Shown piece after piece: positions 24,272 to 36,271 of a DNA stretch of 64,000 nucleotides. The notes beneath the pieces were generated by a model. That model had not been told where the DNA came from, did not search any database, and saw nothing but the letters and a program-made list of their open reading frames with translations. The position numbers and the translations under genes were made by a program. The DNA is from Schistosoma mansoni (Eukaryota > Platyhelminthes > Trematoda > Strigeidida > Schistosomatidae): NCBI RefSeq assembly GCF_000237925.1, contig NW_017386025.1:2724215-2788214 (forward strand), given 5' to 3'. Within the stretch, counting starts at the first letter, position 1. Each line of letters opens with the position of its first letter.

Positions 24272-24783
24272 TGTTATAACTTATGGCATGTGCCTTTACC
24301 AATATATGACGTAATGATACCGCCAATCAGAGAACAGTGAATTATCGACCAGACCAATGACGCATAAAACACGTACGAACGGTCTAGAGTCCTTATCGGT
24401 TCTTCTACCTGCCTAGCCCTGTATGTTGAGTCCAGAATACAAATCTCAGTCTCGGTGATGTGAATCATGTATTTAAAACATACTGGGTTTATATGCAAGC
24501 CAAGCAGATCACATCGTACCATAAAATAGAAAATAACATTTGTACTAGATCTAGCCAAAAGTCGCTATGAATGTGGGAGACTGTAATTGATAGACTGGGT
24601 ATAACTCAAGAACGGTAGATCGTATAATAGTAGTCTATAGATCGAAATAAAGCTTATAATAAGATGAATATAGTTATACATAATCTAGTTACTGAATAAT
24701 TATAAAATAAAAATAAATGTATAGTATTGGTCCATAAATAGTTCTCAAAAGTTACTATTCACAATTCTCGACGGGATATGACA
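24272..24783. mobile_element. Solo LTR, family A (older copy)
   Basis: About 512 bases beginning TGTTATAAC and ending GATATGACA, matching the copies at 32904-33417 and 45929-46445 end to end (for example CATAAAATAGAAAATAACAT and TTGGTCCATAAA). TG...CA ends, near-constant length and absence of internal coding sequence support a solo LTR. It is the most diverged of the three. Confidence 0.7.
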
Positions 24784-25287
24784 GAGGCTTTAGTTGAACT
24801 AATGCCTCCCCAGTTACTTTCATTCCAAATTGTATTCTATAGAATTACATTAACACTGGTTGTCTTATACCATTGATTATCTATTCGAATAATGTTAGAA
24901 GTTATTAGGTAATTATCTGGTTGGAATTACTTAGATACATTTGGAAATCAGACCATATTAGTCAGCCGTTTTATCAAAAATAAAACTTTTTAATAATGTG
25001 GATCCATGACTACATATATTAGATTGTATTAAGAACTTGCAATTCATACACTGAATAAAAGTCAAACAAAAATGAGAACAAATTTTATACTACACATATC
25101 CTATTTGATTGATTTCTGTGTCCAGTTCAATGTCTATTCATGATCAATCTGATCTACGAACTACGCGAATTTTATTTTTTTTTTTCGTAATAGAGGACAC
25201 AAACAATTGTTATTAACTATTAATGATCAATTTTACTGTAATTCATAGAGACTTGAATTGAACATTTCATTGATCTGTTAATTTTTA
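24784..25287. other. No gene recognised
   Basis: AT-rich spacer between a solo LTR and a SINE fragment; nothing supported. Confidence 0.4.
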
Positions 25288-25367
25288 GTAGGATGAAATG
25301 GCCATCCAGTGCTTCCAGGTTTTCCATGGTGGTCTAGCTTCAATTGACTTATGATTTCAACTACGAA
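25288..25367 (+). repeat. SINE fragment from hammerhead to internal 3' end
   Basis: Begins inside the hammerhead (AGGATGAAATGGCCATCCAG) and ends at TTCAACTACGAA, the same internal stop point as other tail-less copies. A short direct repeat AATTTTTA lies on both sides (25280-25287 and 25368-25375); it is weak evidence in AT-rich DNA. Confidence 0.6.
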
Positions 25368-25375
25368 AATTTTTA

Positions 25376-27061
25376 ATCCATAAATCTAAAACTTCAGTTA
25401 TGATAATGGTTATCAACTTGACATGATTTAAGTTTAAAGAACAGAAAATAACAATACTGATCATTTTCATCTTCAGACTATTTAAATATCATAGCATAAA
25501 TTCAAAACTTTGATTTCAAAGTGGCATTGTATGAAGTTTTTGATAGTCTATCCTGTTTATACAATATTATTCATTACAAACAAGTCTTTGCAGTAGGTAA
25601 TAACGATAAGTAACGATAAGGTTAAGACGGTTGATTAATGGTTATTGCGTTTAGCCCTCAACCATCTGGTACCAGGTTCTATCCTAACTACATGTAATTT
25701 GGTCTAGGTAATATAATAGAAATACAAGCCCACACTTCAACAGTGCGCTTTAAAACTATGTAGAAAAATATTTACTAACTCAAGCATCTTGTCTAATCAT
25801 ATTATTTTGATACAGTAGTTGAATAAATAAATAAACAAAAGAAGTGAAAGAAACAAATAGAAGAATTTATCATAACTAGAATAGGAATCTTTTTTTGAAA
25901 GGTGGGGACATCAGTTAATACTTCTCCATAGCAACCCTTCATACAACAGCAAAAGCTAATCAATAAAAACTAACTTCCTAAAATAATCGATATTCTTGAA
26001 ATATTACAGGAAACTTATGGTTGTTTTAGTGATGAGATAATAATAATAATAATAATAATAAAATAACTAAAAACTTTTCATTTTTTTAGTAGTCATAATA
26101 ACAACAATAATAGTAAATGAATAACATTTTGACTGAATAGCGGGAAAGCATTAGTAAATAGTGGACCTCCATGACAGTATATACATTCAACCTTTCTATC
26201 AGAGCTTTTACTTAGATGAATGTGAATATAACAGAACAATTTATATTGTAATTTGCTGATATGATTGAAGAAGTCAATATAAGAATTTAGACCAGAGACT
26301 GATTACATGTGAAACTATATCTCTACTTTATTTATAAAATACTCAAAATCTATGGATTATACATTACTTCTTGTCAAGTAACAAATAGGTAAAATATAAA
26401 AATCACAAGCCAATCAATGTTGTTTCGTTTTGCATCGTCTCGTCACAATATCAATACTAGAATATCAGTAAACTTAATGAACAATCCTACCTTAGTAAAA
26501 ATAAAAGTAGATCTGGTTGAAGAGTGTAAACTGCCAAGTAGCATATTTGCCGAAATTTCTTAGCTAGTAAGTTAACCAAGTTGTTAGAAATGATCTGATT
26601 GAATTTTTTTTCTAAATCACTGAATAGCGAAATATTCGAAGTAATCTAACATATGAACCATAAAGATAATTGGGATTTTCACATACATTGAGGGTAATCG
26701 CGATAAAACATAAACGGATGAAATGATATATTACGAAAAAATGTGAAGAGGACAGTTATTCAACATCGCAAGCAAGTCTATGTTAATGAATAGCAGAGTA
26801 ACAAGGAATATCTTTCGAAAATTATTCATTTTGTAGGTGAGATATCGATCTGCTAACCACAGGATGAGTTTAACGCGCAGTACTTTGGTCACTTCAAATT
26901 TATAGATGTGAAACATAGCCACTAAAAAGAGAGATGACTACAAGTGTCTTCGAAACATTGCTCGTGTATGTTGTGATCACTGAATAAATAGTGCCGAGGT
27001 TGGCCATATGGTACTGGTTAATGATGGTAAAACGGTTAACGATATCACAGGATGGTCTTAG
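25376..27061. other. No gene recognised
   Basis: AT-rich, with an (AAT)n run at about 26038-26062 and a possible tRNA-like SINE head remnant near 25630-25690 (GGTACCAGGTTCTATCC). No coding exon supported. Confidence 0.4.
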
Positions 27062-27290
27062 ACTATCATGGAAAACCAGGAAATAATGGACAGCTGTTTC
27101 ATCTTAGCATGGAACTTTTTATCAGTGAACATTAATGACTATACTAGATAGGATCAAACTCCAGACTTTCCGCCTCGTAAAGAACATTTAACCTCTAGAT
27201 CACTGAGTTGATATCCTATGCTAGGACGAATCAGCTATCCAATGCTTCTTAATTTTCAATGGTCATCTTATTAAAATTAACCTATTATTT
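27062..27290. repeat. Old inverted SINE pair
   Basis: A minus copy (CATGGAAAACCAGGAAATAA, GGATCAAACTCCAGACTTT, AACCTCTAGATCACTGAG) abuts a plus-strand hammerhead/body fragment (ATGCTAGGACGAATCAGC, CCAATGCTTCTTAATTTTCA). The same head-to-head arrangement as the younger dimers, but too decayed to define a target-site duplication. Confidence 0.5.
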
Positions 27291-28424
27291 AGAAATGTAT
27301 TTCTTTTGGTAACAGATTAAGGGAACTTTATGACATATCTCTATTCAAAAACTATAACAGATATAATGTATAATTTGAATAAAATGAAATGCTTATTAAG
27401 TCATGTGTTCACTGTTTAATATCATATGAGTTTCTATGATACTTTCAAAACTCTATTGGATAAATTAAGTTTATCAATATACATACTCATTTATCTATTC
27501 ATTGAATCATAAGAATAGAAAGTTTATTCTAGAAGATCTTTAGAAGTTATTCATAAAATAATTACCATACATTTCAGATATTATGAAAAGGGACCCCATT
27601 ATTAGGATATATAATTATTAAACAAACCAATAGAAATCAGTTGTCTTTTTTTAATCTAATGAAGATAATTCATAGCCTGGACTATTTACGGTAATTCCTA
27701 GACGGTTTAAATCATAGATTGACTTTAGCTAAATAACTATTAAAAAATAAGCAGCATTAGATAGTTGTTTTGTATTGTTTTCTATGAGCTCAAGATACAA
27801 ACATGAGATTGAACTTACTGTATTTATTTCTTTTAAAAAGAGTATTATTATTAACTTGACATTTTTAAAGAGAAACAGTTGAATACACCTGAATATGTAT
27901 AAATAAATGTTATGTAAAGGTTACTTTTAGCAATGGCTGTTTAGGTTAGAACACTGATGAACTTCCAGACTTCAGATCGATTTAATTTCAATAACGAATT
28001 CTTTGAAGCCATTTGAAAAATTTCTTCAAAGTATCCTTTAACATTAACAATCATATATATGCATTTATATATGTTGTGAACTCTTCTTGAAATATAAATC
28101 AATAAGAATTCATTTCTTATTTCAATGATAATAGTAAGTTCTTAATCAATGAATTTCATGAATGATGTACTGCATAATGTACATATTTGGAGTTACCTAG
28201 CTGATTAAAAGAAAAGATCAATATTTTTCATGTATATGTTTCTTAAACTGTTGGTCTCAGAATGTGTATTCATAATGTTGATTTATATAAATATCATTTG
28301 GATCAATGAGTAACTATAGTTTAAATAAATTCCATTTTAATAATGAAAAATGAACGTATACACACACACATTAACTAATGAATAATAATATCAAAAGTTC
28401 AATAATAGTAAGTGAAGATGGATT
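27291..28424. other. No gene recognised
   Basis: AT-rich; nothing supported. Confidence 0.4.
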
Positions 28425-28535
28425 AAGGCTATATCGAGGCAATAAACACAATATTCACACATGCCAATTAGAGACTGACCAGTTGCAGTTTTAAAACGTC
28501 AATGTGAAGATTTAAACAATACCAAGTGAATTTAA
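28425..28535 (+). repeat. Smalpha fragment without ribozyme
   Basis: ATTAAGGCTATATCGAGGCA, CATGCCAATTAGAGACTGAC and AATACCAAGTGAATTT match the region 32535-32645 downstream of the Smalpha hammerhead. No head or ribozyme remains. Confidence 0.55.
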
Positions 28536-28778
28536 AAGTTCAATAAGTTATTAGATAATTCTTGCTTTCTAATAATTTCATAATAGAAAGTTATCTTAAA
28601 ATCTATTAGAAATTACCTAATCATGTACCTATAGGAACGATAATGATAATTTTCATTTGAACTCCGAAATCAATTCATCTTTTTTTAATTTCATCATTGT
28701 CAATAAAAAGTTTTCACAATTGTAGAAAACACTTGATTTATAAGATGTTGGAGAAGATTCATAGCTCAGGTGTATGAA

Positions 28779-29057
28779 TTTGATGAAGTTTTGTTCTTTG
28801 AGATGGATGGTTTGGTCGTGTAGCTTTCATCGCTCTTCTGAACGACATCATTAGCACAAACATCGGGTAGAAGTGATGTGTTCGAATTTCTCCACATGTA
28901 GTTCACATCGAGGTGCACAGGACAAGCTGTGAACCACATGTGGAGAAATTTGAACACTTCACTTCTACCCGGAGTTTATGCTGATAATGTCGTTCAGAAG
29001 AACGATGAAAGATCCACGATGAAACCATCTAGCTCAGAGAACAAACTCCATCAAAAA
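28779..29057. repeat. Fold-back element (long inverted repeat)
   Basis: Left arm 28779-28906 and right arm 28929-29057 are reverse complements over about 128 bases, with a 22-base spacer. Innermost stem: CCACATGTAGTTCAC against GTGAACCACATGTGG. The same arm sequence occurs once, unpaired, at 3240-3376. The duplex would form a long hairpin in RNA or single-stranded DNA. The minus frame at 28766-28957 is a by-product of the repeat. Confidence 0.85.
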
Positions 29058-30093
29058 CACTTGATTTATTCAAAACGATAATGGAAACACATTTAGATTT
29101 TATTTGTACTTAAATAAATGTGTAAAATCTTTATCACTTATGTTCCTTACTGAATCTCAACCGAAAATATCCTTTCCTATCGACAAATATTAATTATTTT
29201 CTACAGATTACTTTCATGGTTATCTTGGTTACTTTAAGCAAGTTAACTAAAAAGTAAAAATGTTACTTGGACTTTGTGATTGGCAGAGAAAGAATTTAGA
29301 CAGAAGCAAAAAATATATTTCTTGGATTCTTCATATTTACTGATAAAAAATCATGTATAATTTCCTGGGCTATTGTTTGGATAATGTACTATGTAAGGAA
29401 AAGGGTAGTAGGGAGACATATAAGTCAGTTGCACTGTCAAGCACTCGATAAAAAAGCTTCAGTTTACAAAATTTCTTTAAAATACTTCACATATCTGACA
29501 ATACACTTATCTAATCTTTTCTTTTGTTAAAAACACTACGAAAATGTACAGAAATCAAGCCCATAAAGTCAGCAGTGATGCTGCCTTTTGTTTAACTCCA
29601 ATACAGTGTATTCATGCGGTGATCCATACTGGGAGTAAAGTGGGTAGAGTTCAAATGAGAATACAAGCAAAAAGTTAATACCAAGATACCAGAAGAAAAA
29701 TCATATAACTGTACTTGAATAACATTTACCAGCAAATAGGATAAGAAAGATCACTGATCTTTATAAGATAGTCGTTAGTTTCCTAAGAAAGGGAACAATT
29801 TTGATCTTGGATTATTGACTATAAAATAGTTAATTGAAAAGGATGTTTGGAGTTACGTAATATTTAGAAGAAAATGGTGAATACAGTTGGGAATCTTTTG
29901 ATCTATAATTACCATACAAAGATTTTACACTTTGAAAACTATAGCAGTAATATCATGACCTTGGGATGAAGGAAGAACTCAAATAAACATTAACGAGTGC
30001 GTTTTTCTTGTGTCAATCACAAAAAAATCAAGAACACAAACATGTCAACCTTTTTAGTTAAAAATTACGCAAAAATACTAACAAATAATGGAC
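29058..30093. other. No gene recognised
   Basis: AT-rich; no exon, RNA gene or repeat supported. Confidence 0.4.
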
Positions 30094-30310
30094 ATCAGAA
30101 GGGGTTTTATGGAGATTTAGTATTTTCATAGTTGAAAGCGTGAGTCAACTGAAGCTAGATCACTAAGGAAAACCTGGAAGCACTAGACGGCCGTTTCGTC
30201 CTATTGTGGGACTCCTCAGCAGTGCGCATCCACGATCTCACCTCGCGAGATTCGAACCCAGGGTATACCAGTCTAGTGCCAGAGCACTTAACCGATAGAC
30301 ACCTTGATTC
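30094..30310 (-). mobile_element. Hammerhead SINE with full 3' tail and tRNA head
   Basis: Starts with ATCAGAAGGGGTTTTATGG (tail), then the body TGAGTCAACTGAAGCTAG, the hammerhead, box B GAGATTCGAACCCAGGG and a decayed box A region ending near 30310. The box A side is weaker than the rest. Confidence 0.8.
30180..30225 (-). ncRNA. Hammerhead ribozyme motif, best-preserved SINE copy
   Basis: Minus strand: stem I GCACTG/TAGTGC (one G-U next to the core), core CTGAGGA, stem II GTCC/GGAC with 7-base loop CACAATA, core GAAA, stem III palindrome ACGGCCGT, cleavage triplet GTC. All invariant core bases are intact. The four-base-pair palindromic stem III is short, as in schistosome Smalpha hammerheads, which are known to cleave; activity of this version is inferred. 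Confidence 0.72.
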
Positions 30311-30794
30311 TGAATATCCCACTAAATAGTTAGTCGATTGTTACTGAAATAAATTTTAGAAAAAGATACTGTGTATCCATTTTAAGTTCAATAAAATCTC
30401 TAATTTATTAGTAACTAAACACAGGTTTAAAGAATAATTAGTTAAGATTAATTTAAATTGAATGAAGCTTTTTACAAATGATCATAATAAATCACGTCAC
30501 GTAACTAAATATTCATTTGAAGAAGTTCATAATAATTACACCGATTGATGTTTGTAGGAGGCCGAAAATTGATTTAGATGTATTCGGTATCAAAAGAAAC
30601 ATTATTCATTAATCAAAATAAAATGAACATATTAGTAGATAATTATCAGTTTCATTTTAAGGTTTTATTACTTCAATGATTCACCTGTTTTATACATTTT
30701 CAAGTGAAGGGAAAACAACATATCTATTAAAATCCACATATTCTGTAATTCTTTTAGATTTTTTTTCAGAAGAGCTAGTATATCGAACTGATAT

Positions 30795-30925
30795 TACCGG
30801 GGAAAACTGGATAATTGTTTCACCTCAGTTACAGGAGTCCTGAACTTTATATACGTGCCACCTGACACGAGCTCAAACCTATGGCGTTTAGGTTTCTAAC
30901 CGAGTAGATTGACACAAGGCCACCA
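30795..30925 (-). repeat. Degenerate SINE
   Basis: GGGGAAAACTGGATAATTGT, CAGTTACAGGAGTCCTGAAC and GAGCTCAAACCTATGGCG follow the order hammerhead, stem and box B of a minus-strand copy, much decayed. Confidence 0.4.
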
Positions 30926-31059
30926 CGTTAAAATTCACTTGCTAATGTTTTCCAACTGTAACGAATTTATCATGATAATGGCACGATCTTCATCTCACAT
31001 CGTAGTTCACTACAAATGATCGATTTCCAAGTAGTAGCCATTATCATGATAGTTTTACC

Positions 31060-31290
31060 CTTTAATTGGGGTTCTAATTCTATCAATGAAGTTGCATTCC
31101 GAACATTAATCTAACTGGGTCGACACCGCGTTCACTATGCTGAGATGTTAGGTGGTTGGAGTAGTCTACAGGAAACTATGAACCTAGGTTTCATGCTAGC
31201 TGGAAGTTGTCAGAAAAGTGTAGCTGTAACCTTAAGGGAGTTAGTACTCCCTGTGTGATACCAACGAGCGTCGACCAGTTTCAGAATAAT
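31060..31290. repeat. Unnamed repeat family D
   Basis: Segment with GCTAGCTGGAAGTTGTCAG, GTAACCTTAAGGGAG and CTCCCTGTGTGATACC; a partial match (GGCTGGAACTCGTAAGCAAA, GTAAACTTGAGGCAACTC) lies at 38045-38260. Less AT-rich than its surroundings. Class unknown. Confidence 0.35.
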
Positions 31291-31637
31291 TACTATCAAT
31301 ATACATTATGTCTCCGAACGGAATTCGTATCAATGAATGAAAAAAACACAACTAGACAATTCTTTCATCTTAAATTAGGAATGTGACAGAAACTCCTAAA
31401 TTATATTTAAAAAGGGATCGTTTTATGTAATAAGATAACTGAAGCTAAACATAAAAACTCTTGAGTTTCCAATCACTGGCATCAATGAAACCTGTACACT
31501 GAGATACATATAGATCAAGGGCTTTATTCTGTGTAGGGTGATGAATTTATGCATCTGAAGAATCGCAGCTGATTACGTTAAAACAGATGTCTATTACCTC
31601 TCAGTTCATAATAATTCTCCAACTAATATCGGTATAT

Positions 31638-31722
31638 GATCAGAAGGGGTTTTGTGGATATTATAGTAATTTTGATAGTTGATATCATGAATCAATTGAA
31701 GCTAGACCACCATGGAAAACCT
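31638..31722 (-). repeat. SINE 3' end fragment
   Basis: ATCAGAAGGGGTTTTGTGG through ACCACCATGGAAAACCTGG; it stops about ten bases 3' of the hammerhead cleavage site, so the ribozyme and head are missing. Confidence 0.7.
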
Positions 31723-32215
31723 GGAATCTGTGATCTTGTTTAGTTTCCATTCAATTTGTTAATCTTAATCACAAATATACTATGTACCATGGAAATTAGT
31801 AAACGTTATTCATATAAATTATAAATTATTCTTTTATGAAATTTTCATATAACCATTTATTATCTTTCTTTATATTTTGTATTTTGTTTAATTAAGTAAA
31901 TCACAATCCTTTTAAATGACTCATTGATAACAAATAAACTTGGGTTACACCCACTCTAACTATTATGAAATCAATAAAAAATTAATTTATAACCTTATAA
32001 ATGATTTAAACCTACATAGATCTACTCTCTACAGTTGTTGCTATATTAAAAAGAAAAAAATATTCTGATTTTAAGAAAGAAATCAATCAATAAGAATTGA
32101 AGAATTTGTTAAAACTATGTTATATATATATATGTTTATATATCATTATATATTTACTTTCTATTAAGTTTGAGTAATGGAATATTGATTTAATCAATCT
32201 TTTAACTCATTATAA
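31723..32215. other. No gene recognised
   Basis: Very AT-rich, with a TA run near 32121-32132; nothing supported. Confidence 0.4.
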
Positions 32216-32645
32216 GCGAAGATGGATAGTGGCTAGCAGTGGAATCCAGGACTAGCGTTTCGTCCTATTTGGGACTCATCAGCTGGATGTACCCGCATCT
32301 CAGAGTCGATGTTCAATCTGGGACTCGAACCTAATACCTTTCGCTTCAATTAACAACGCGTTATCTACTCAGCTACTGATTTCTGATGGCCACTTGCTTG
32401 TGCGATGGGGTGAAGTTTGAATTCACTTAGTATTGTTTGTTTGAATCTTCCCATTGATGCTCAGGACGAAACGCGCGTCCTGGATTCCACTGCCAGGCGA
32501 CTATCTATCTTTGCTTATAATGCTCGTGAATTAAGGTTATATCGAAGCAATACGCATAGTATGCACATATGCCAATTAGAGACTGATCAGTTGCAGTCCA
32601 AAAACATCAATAAGAAGATTCAAACAAACAATACGAAGTGATTTT
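32216..32645. mobile_element. Smalpha repeat, inverted pair
   Basis: 32216-32456 is a minus-strand Smalpha unit: hammerhead, box B (GGGACTCGAACCTAATACC), box A region (GTTATCTACTCAGCTACTG) and leader. At about 32460 orientation flips to plus with AGGACGAAACGCGCGTCC and the downstream Smalpha tail up to 32645. The + half starts inside the hammerhead, after stem II has begun. Smalpha is the schistosome satellite/SINE-like family known to encode active hammerheads. Confidence 0.8.
32244..32288 (-). ncRNA. Hammerhead ribozyme, Smalpha type
   Basis: Minus strand: stem I ATCCAG/CTGGAT, core CTGATGA, stem II GTCC/GGAC with loop CAAATA, core GAAA, short stem III ending in the cleavage triplet GTC. 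It agrees with the published schistosome hammerhead pattern at all core positions; only the stem III loop varies (GCTA). A catalytically plausible copy. Confidence 0.85.
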
Positions 32646-32903
32646 AATTAATTAGTTTGATAATATTGGGTATAAAAAGAATTAGAATCGTTTAATGTCA
32701 TCTATGGTTATCATAAGAGTAAATATTAACTACATTTTAGTAGTACAATCTAATATGTTTATTTCAACTATGTTATTTATTACTACTATCAGTATACCCC
32801 TCTTCCTACTATCAACTTGTACTTTTACCCAATTATGCTCGGTGATACATTCTATTCCATTGTAATTATTAACTCAAATAGCCTTGATTGGTCTGAAAAA
32901 CTT

Positions 32904-33417
32904 TGTTATATCGATTGAGTGAGTGCCAAGTTTAATATATGAAGTGATAATCCCCGCCAATCGGAGAGGAGTGAATTATCGATCAAAGCAATGATACACG
33001 AAAGCTGTATGAGCAATCTTGAGTACTTATCAGTCCTGTTTTCTGCCTAGCCCAACCAGTTAAGTCCAGAACATCAATAACAGCCTCTGCAATATAGATC
33101 ATTATTCACAAACATAATGTGTTTATATACCAAACAATTTGACCACATCTTACCATAAAATAGAAAATAACATTTGTACAAGATTTGGCCAAATGTGGCT
33201 GTGAATAAGGGGAACAGTAATTAATGGACCAAGGATAACTCAAGAATGGTAAATCGTACAGTAATAGTCTATAGGTCAAAATAAAGCTTATAATAAGAGG
33301 GACACGATTACGAATATTTTAGTTGCTTAACAATTATACAATAGGAATTATACGTATCATATTGGTCCATAAAAAGTTCTCAAAATTACCATTCATAAAT
33401 CTCCACAGGATATAACA
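32904..33417. mobile_element. Solo LTR, family A
   Basis: 514 bases from TGTTATATCGA to GATATAACA; the ends are short inverted repeats (TGTTAT...ATAACA). Very similar to 45929-46445 along its length. No internal region adjoins it. The closeness of these two copies suggests a more recent age than the copy at 24272. Confidence 0.75.
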
Positions 33418-33610
33418 ATTTCCGTATAAATATTCATGTATATTAGAGTAAAAAGCCTGATGATGATCTAATTGAAAATAATTATTCACTTACATGTGTT
33501 GTTCTAGTTTTCACAATGGGAATCTCTAATAAACATTTCATATTTATAACCTAAATTTTTTTATGATTTTATGGAATTTGAAAATGAGATATTTATCATT
33601 TTCACTTATA

Positions 33611-33815
33611 GTGGCTAGCAGTGGAATCCAGGACTAGCGTTTCGTCCTAATTGGGGCTGATCAGCTGAATATGCCTGCATCCCAAAGTTGATGTTCATTC
33701 TGAAACTCGAACTTAGTACCTTTCGCTTCAAACGCTATAACGTTATCCACTTAGCTACTGAGTCCTGATAGCCACTTGTTTGTGAATGGGCTGAAGTTTA
33801 AATTCACTTATACTT
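33611..33815 (-). mobile_element. Smalpha repeat unit
   Basis: GTGGCTAGCAGTGGAATCC, then a hammerhead with a core that reads CTGATCA instead of CTGANGA (invariant G lost, so probably inactive), box B (AACTCGAACTTAGTACC), box A region (CCACTTAGCTACTGAGTCC) and leader. Same orientation as the minus half at 32216. Confidence 0.8.
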
Positions 33816-34010
33816 ATTATCTAATTGATCACTGATGTTTTGTCGTTTGGAGTTCAGAAAGTTACAAGTGACGAAAATGTTAAAAGTTAGTTGATGCACA
33901 AAAATAAAAAGGTCCATAAACAAACGTTTACTGATGTAGTTAACAAATCTGAGTGTAATACAACGAATGAATTGATTATAAATGAGTTTACTGTTGACTC
34001 TTACTGAAAC

Positions 34011-34313
34011 TGTAGTGAGCAGAACATGAGTGGGGACAATCGAATGCATTTTAGCACAAAATTACAGAATATCTCCCTAAAATCTGACAATCATACAGTA
34101 AACAGTTAATTTGAAAGCTATTAATCAATTATCTCAATCTTGACTGTTCCTTCTGCAAATATCAGTCCATCGTCTCTGATTTCATTGTTCATGCATTTTC
34201 ATACCGATCGTGTTCGGTTCTAGTTCTTTCTTTATCGATCTTCTGCTGAGATACATTCAATTCCTGATCATCACCACATACTACTTATGTGAATATAAGT
34301 AACCCACACCACA
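34011..34313 (-). mobile_element. Solo LTR, family B
   Basis: 303 bases. On the minus strand it begins TGTGGTGTGGG and ends CTCACTACA. Matches 49018-49321 and 43985-44259. The ends form a near-perfect 7-base inverted repeat. No coding sequence flanks it. Confidence 0.7.
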
Positions 34314-34447
34314 ATATTATGTCGTGAAAGTTTATTGTGTTACTAATCTAGGATCAATTTTTTGAAAAGTTGTATCTATTATAGATAAAATAAAACTACA
34401 TTCAGGCATTCGATAGTAAATTTCCATATTTAACTGCAGACTTATTT

Positions 34448-34636
34448 TCAGAAGGGGGTTTTGTGGAGGTTTTAGTTTTTTTATATAGTTAAGGTCATTA
34501 GTCAATTGAAGCTAGACCACCATGGAAAACCTGGAAGCACTGGACGGCCATTTCGTCCTATTGTGGGACTCCTCATCAGTGCGCATCCACGATCCCTCCT
34601 CACGAGGTCCGAACCCAGGACCTATCAGTCTCGTCT
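34448..34636 (-). mobile_element. Hammerhead SINE, head truncated
   Basis: Tail TCAGAAGGGGGTTTTGTGG, body, hammerhead (34537-34582) and box B (GGTCCGAACCCAGGACC), ending in GTCTCG before box A. The ribozyme core reads ATGAGGA, so the invariant C is lost and cleavage is unlikely. Confidence 0.78.
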
Positions 34637-36271
34637 TAGATATTATGAGTTGGATTAATAATTAAACTGGAAAATAATTTTTGTAACAAGTTGACTGTGT
34701 TTAGGTAAATGCTGTTTCTTCTAGAATGAAATAAATGTGTACTTTATCGTATCTTGAAACTTTTCCGGAGATTAAAACAATCCGTTTTTTTTTAAATGTT
34801 TTATGTTTTTACCCTATTCTATATTTAATTGATACTGGCATATTTTGTCTTGTGATTAACCTGTGTTATTTAGACTTCAGCAGAATATTTTCTGTAAAAG
34901 ATGGTAATATTAATAAATTTTGGGATTTAAGTACTAGGAGAATAAAGATTGTGATGAAGCATCAAAATTTAGAAAATGTAAGCTGTTTAGTTCTAAATTA
35001 AGGACCCTAATTTTAGAATAGATTAAAGGACCTGAATGTTTTGAGTACTACTGTTCAATGAATGGAAGATGCTTATAATTCAAAGGATCTTTACTATAAC
35101 CAAATATTGGTCCAGTTTATTATGGATATGATAAATAATTTTAAAGATCACTTTGTGGATTTTCAAATGTTTACGAAGAGTAAAAGGGATTGAATTACCT
35201 AAAGTTATATGATTCATTACGTTTATTGTATATGAAACCATTCGATCTAAAAATTTTGGAAATTATAGATAAAATAAAATGAAGAATAGGATGTCTCTTT
35301 TCTGATTACAGTTTTCTTCACAGATTGATAAAACGTATTTGACCATTGAAAATCACAATGAAGTGAACACCTATTTTTAGTCTAGTTTCAGACTTTCCAA
35401 CATACTGTATTAACACCATAACATATGAGTTCAAATCCAGAATCTTGTTACCCAACGTCAAGTATGCTATTTTCAGATTATTTGCTAGAAATCCAATATT
35501 GTGCATTTCAACTTCTGTCATTCCACAAATATAACCTGATGATTATCCACTACCATAGATGATTGCTTCAATTTTAATATTATTGGATTTCACCCGTTAA
35601 ATATTAAGCTAAAATATCTTCAAGGATTCACCTTGAAGTTATTAATTAATGAAGACATAATCATTATTCACATTAGCGATTTTGAATGACCTATTCAATT
35701 TGCCAGTAGTTTTCATCATAGATTGACATCAATTAAAAACTGTTGAAAATCACATGGAACTGAACAGCTGTTTCTCACAAGCTTCAAACTCTTGATATAT
35801 ACGAATTTAATCGATTTGATTTGATTTCCATCAGTCACTAAACTAAATAGTTTCTGACTTTTGATTTGTTTATCCATTTCTTTTTCCAATAAAAATAGTT
35901 TTGTAGGACAAGCTTTTTAAATTTTAATTTTGCTAGTGATATGATATCCATAATAAATGCGCGCTTCTTCATTCAATCATTTACTAACTTATTCAGTCAT
36001 ATGCCCCACAAAAGTTTAATACTGTCTATCATATTTAAAGTACGAAGTCGAGAAGTAAGGTCAACCACTTTAGTTTACTGCCATTTCAACACGACGAAAA
36101 ACAAATTCTTTTCGTTCTGTCGATAAAATCAGTAGTAATGACCTATAGTGCTCATTTTTAAAATGATAGATAATCCAAATAACAAAAATAGCAATTAATA
36201 GTAATAGTAACCGATATTCCGTTTACCTCTTGAATAAATCATAAAGTAATGAGTATGTAAGGAAATTATTA
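34637..36271. other. No gene recognised
   Basis: AT-rich. The 88-codon frame at 34735-35001 has no family motif or splice context. Faint SINE-like traces at 35320-35400 and 35700-35810 are too weak to call. Confidence 0.4.

Noticed and set aside
24272-24783. Target-site duplication for this family A LTR
   Set aside because: The flanking bases (TAGGT and GAGGC) do not match well enough to claim it.
28766-28957. Minus-strand frame with DVVQKSDESYTTKPS
   Set aside because: It is produced by the arm of the fold-back repeat; the same arm exists as a lone repeat at 3240.
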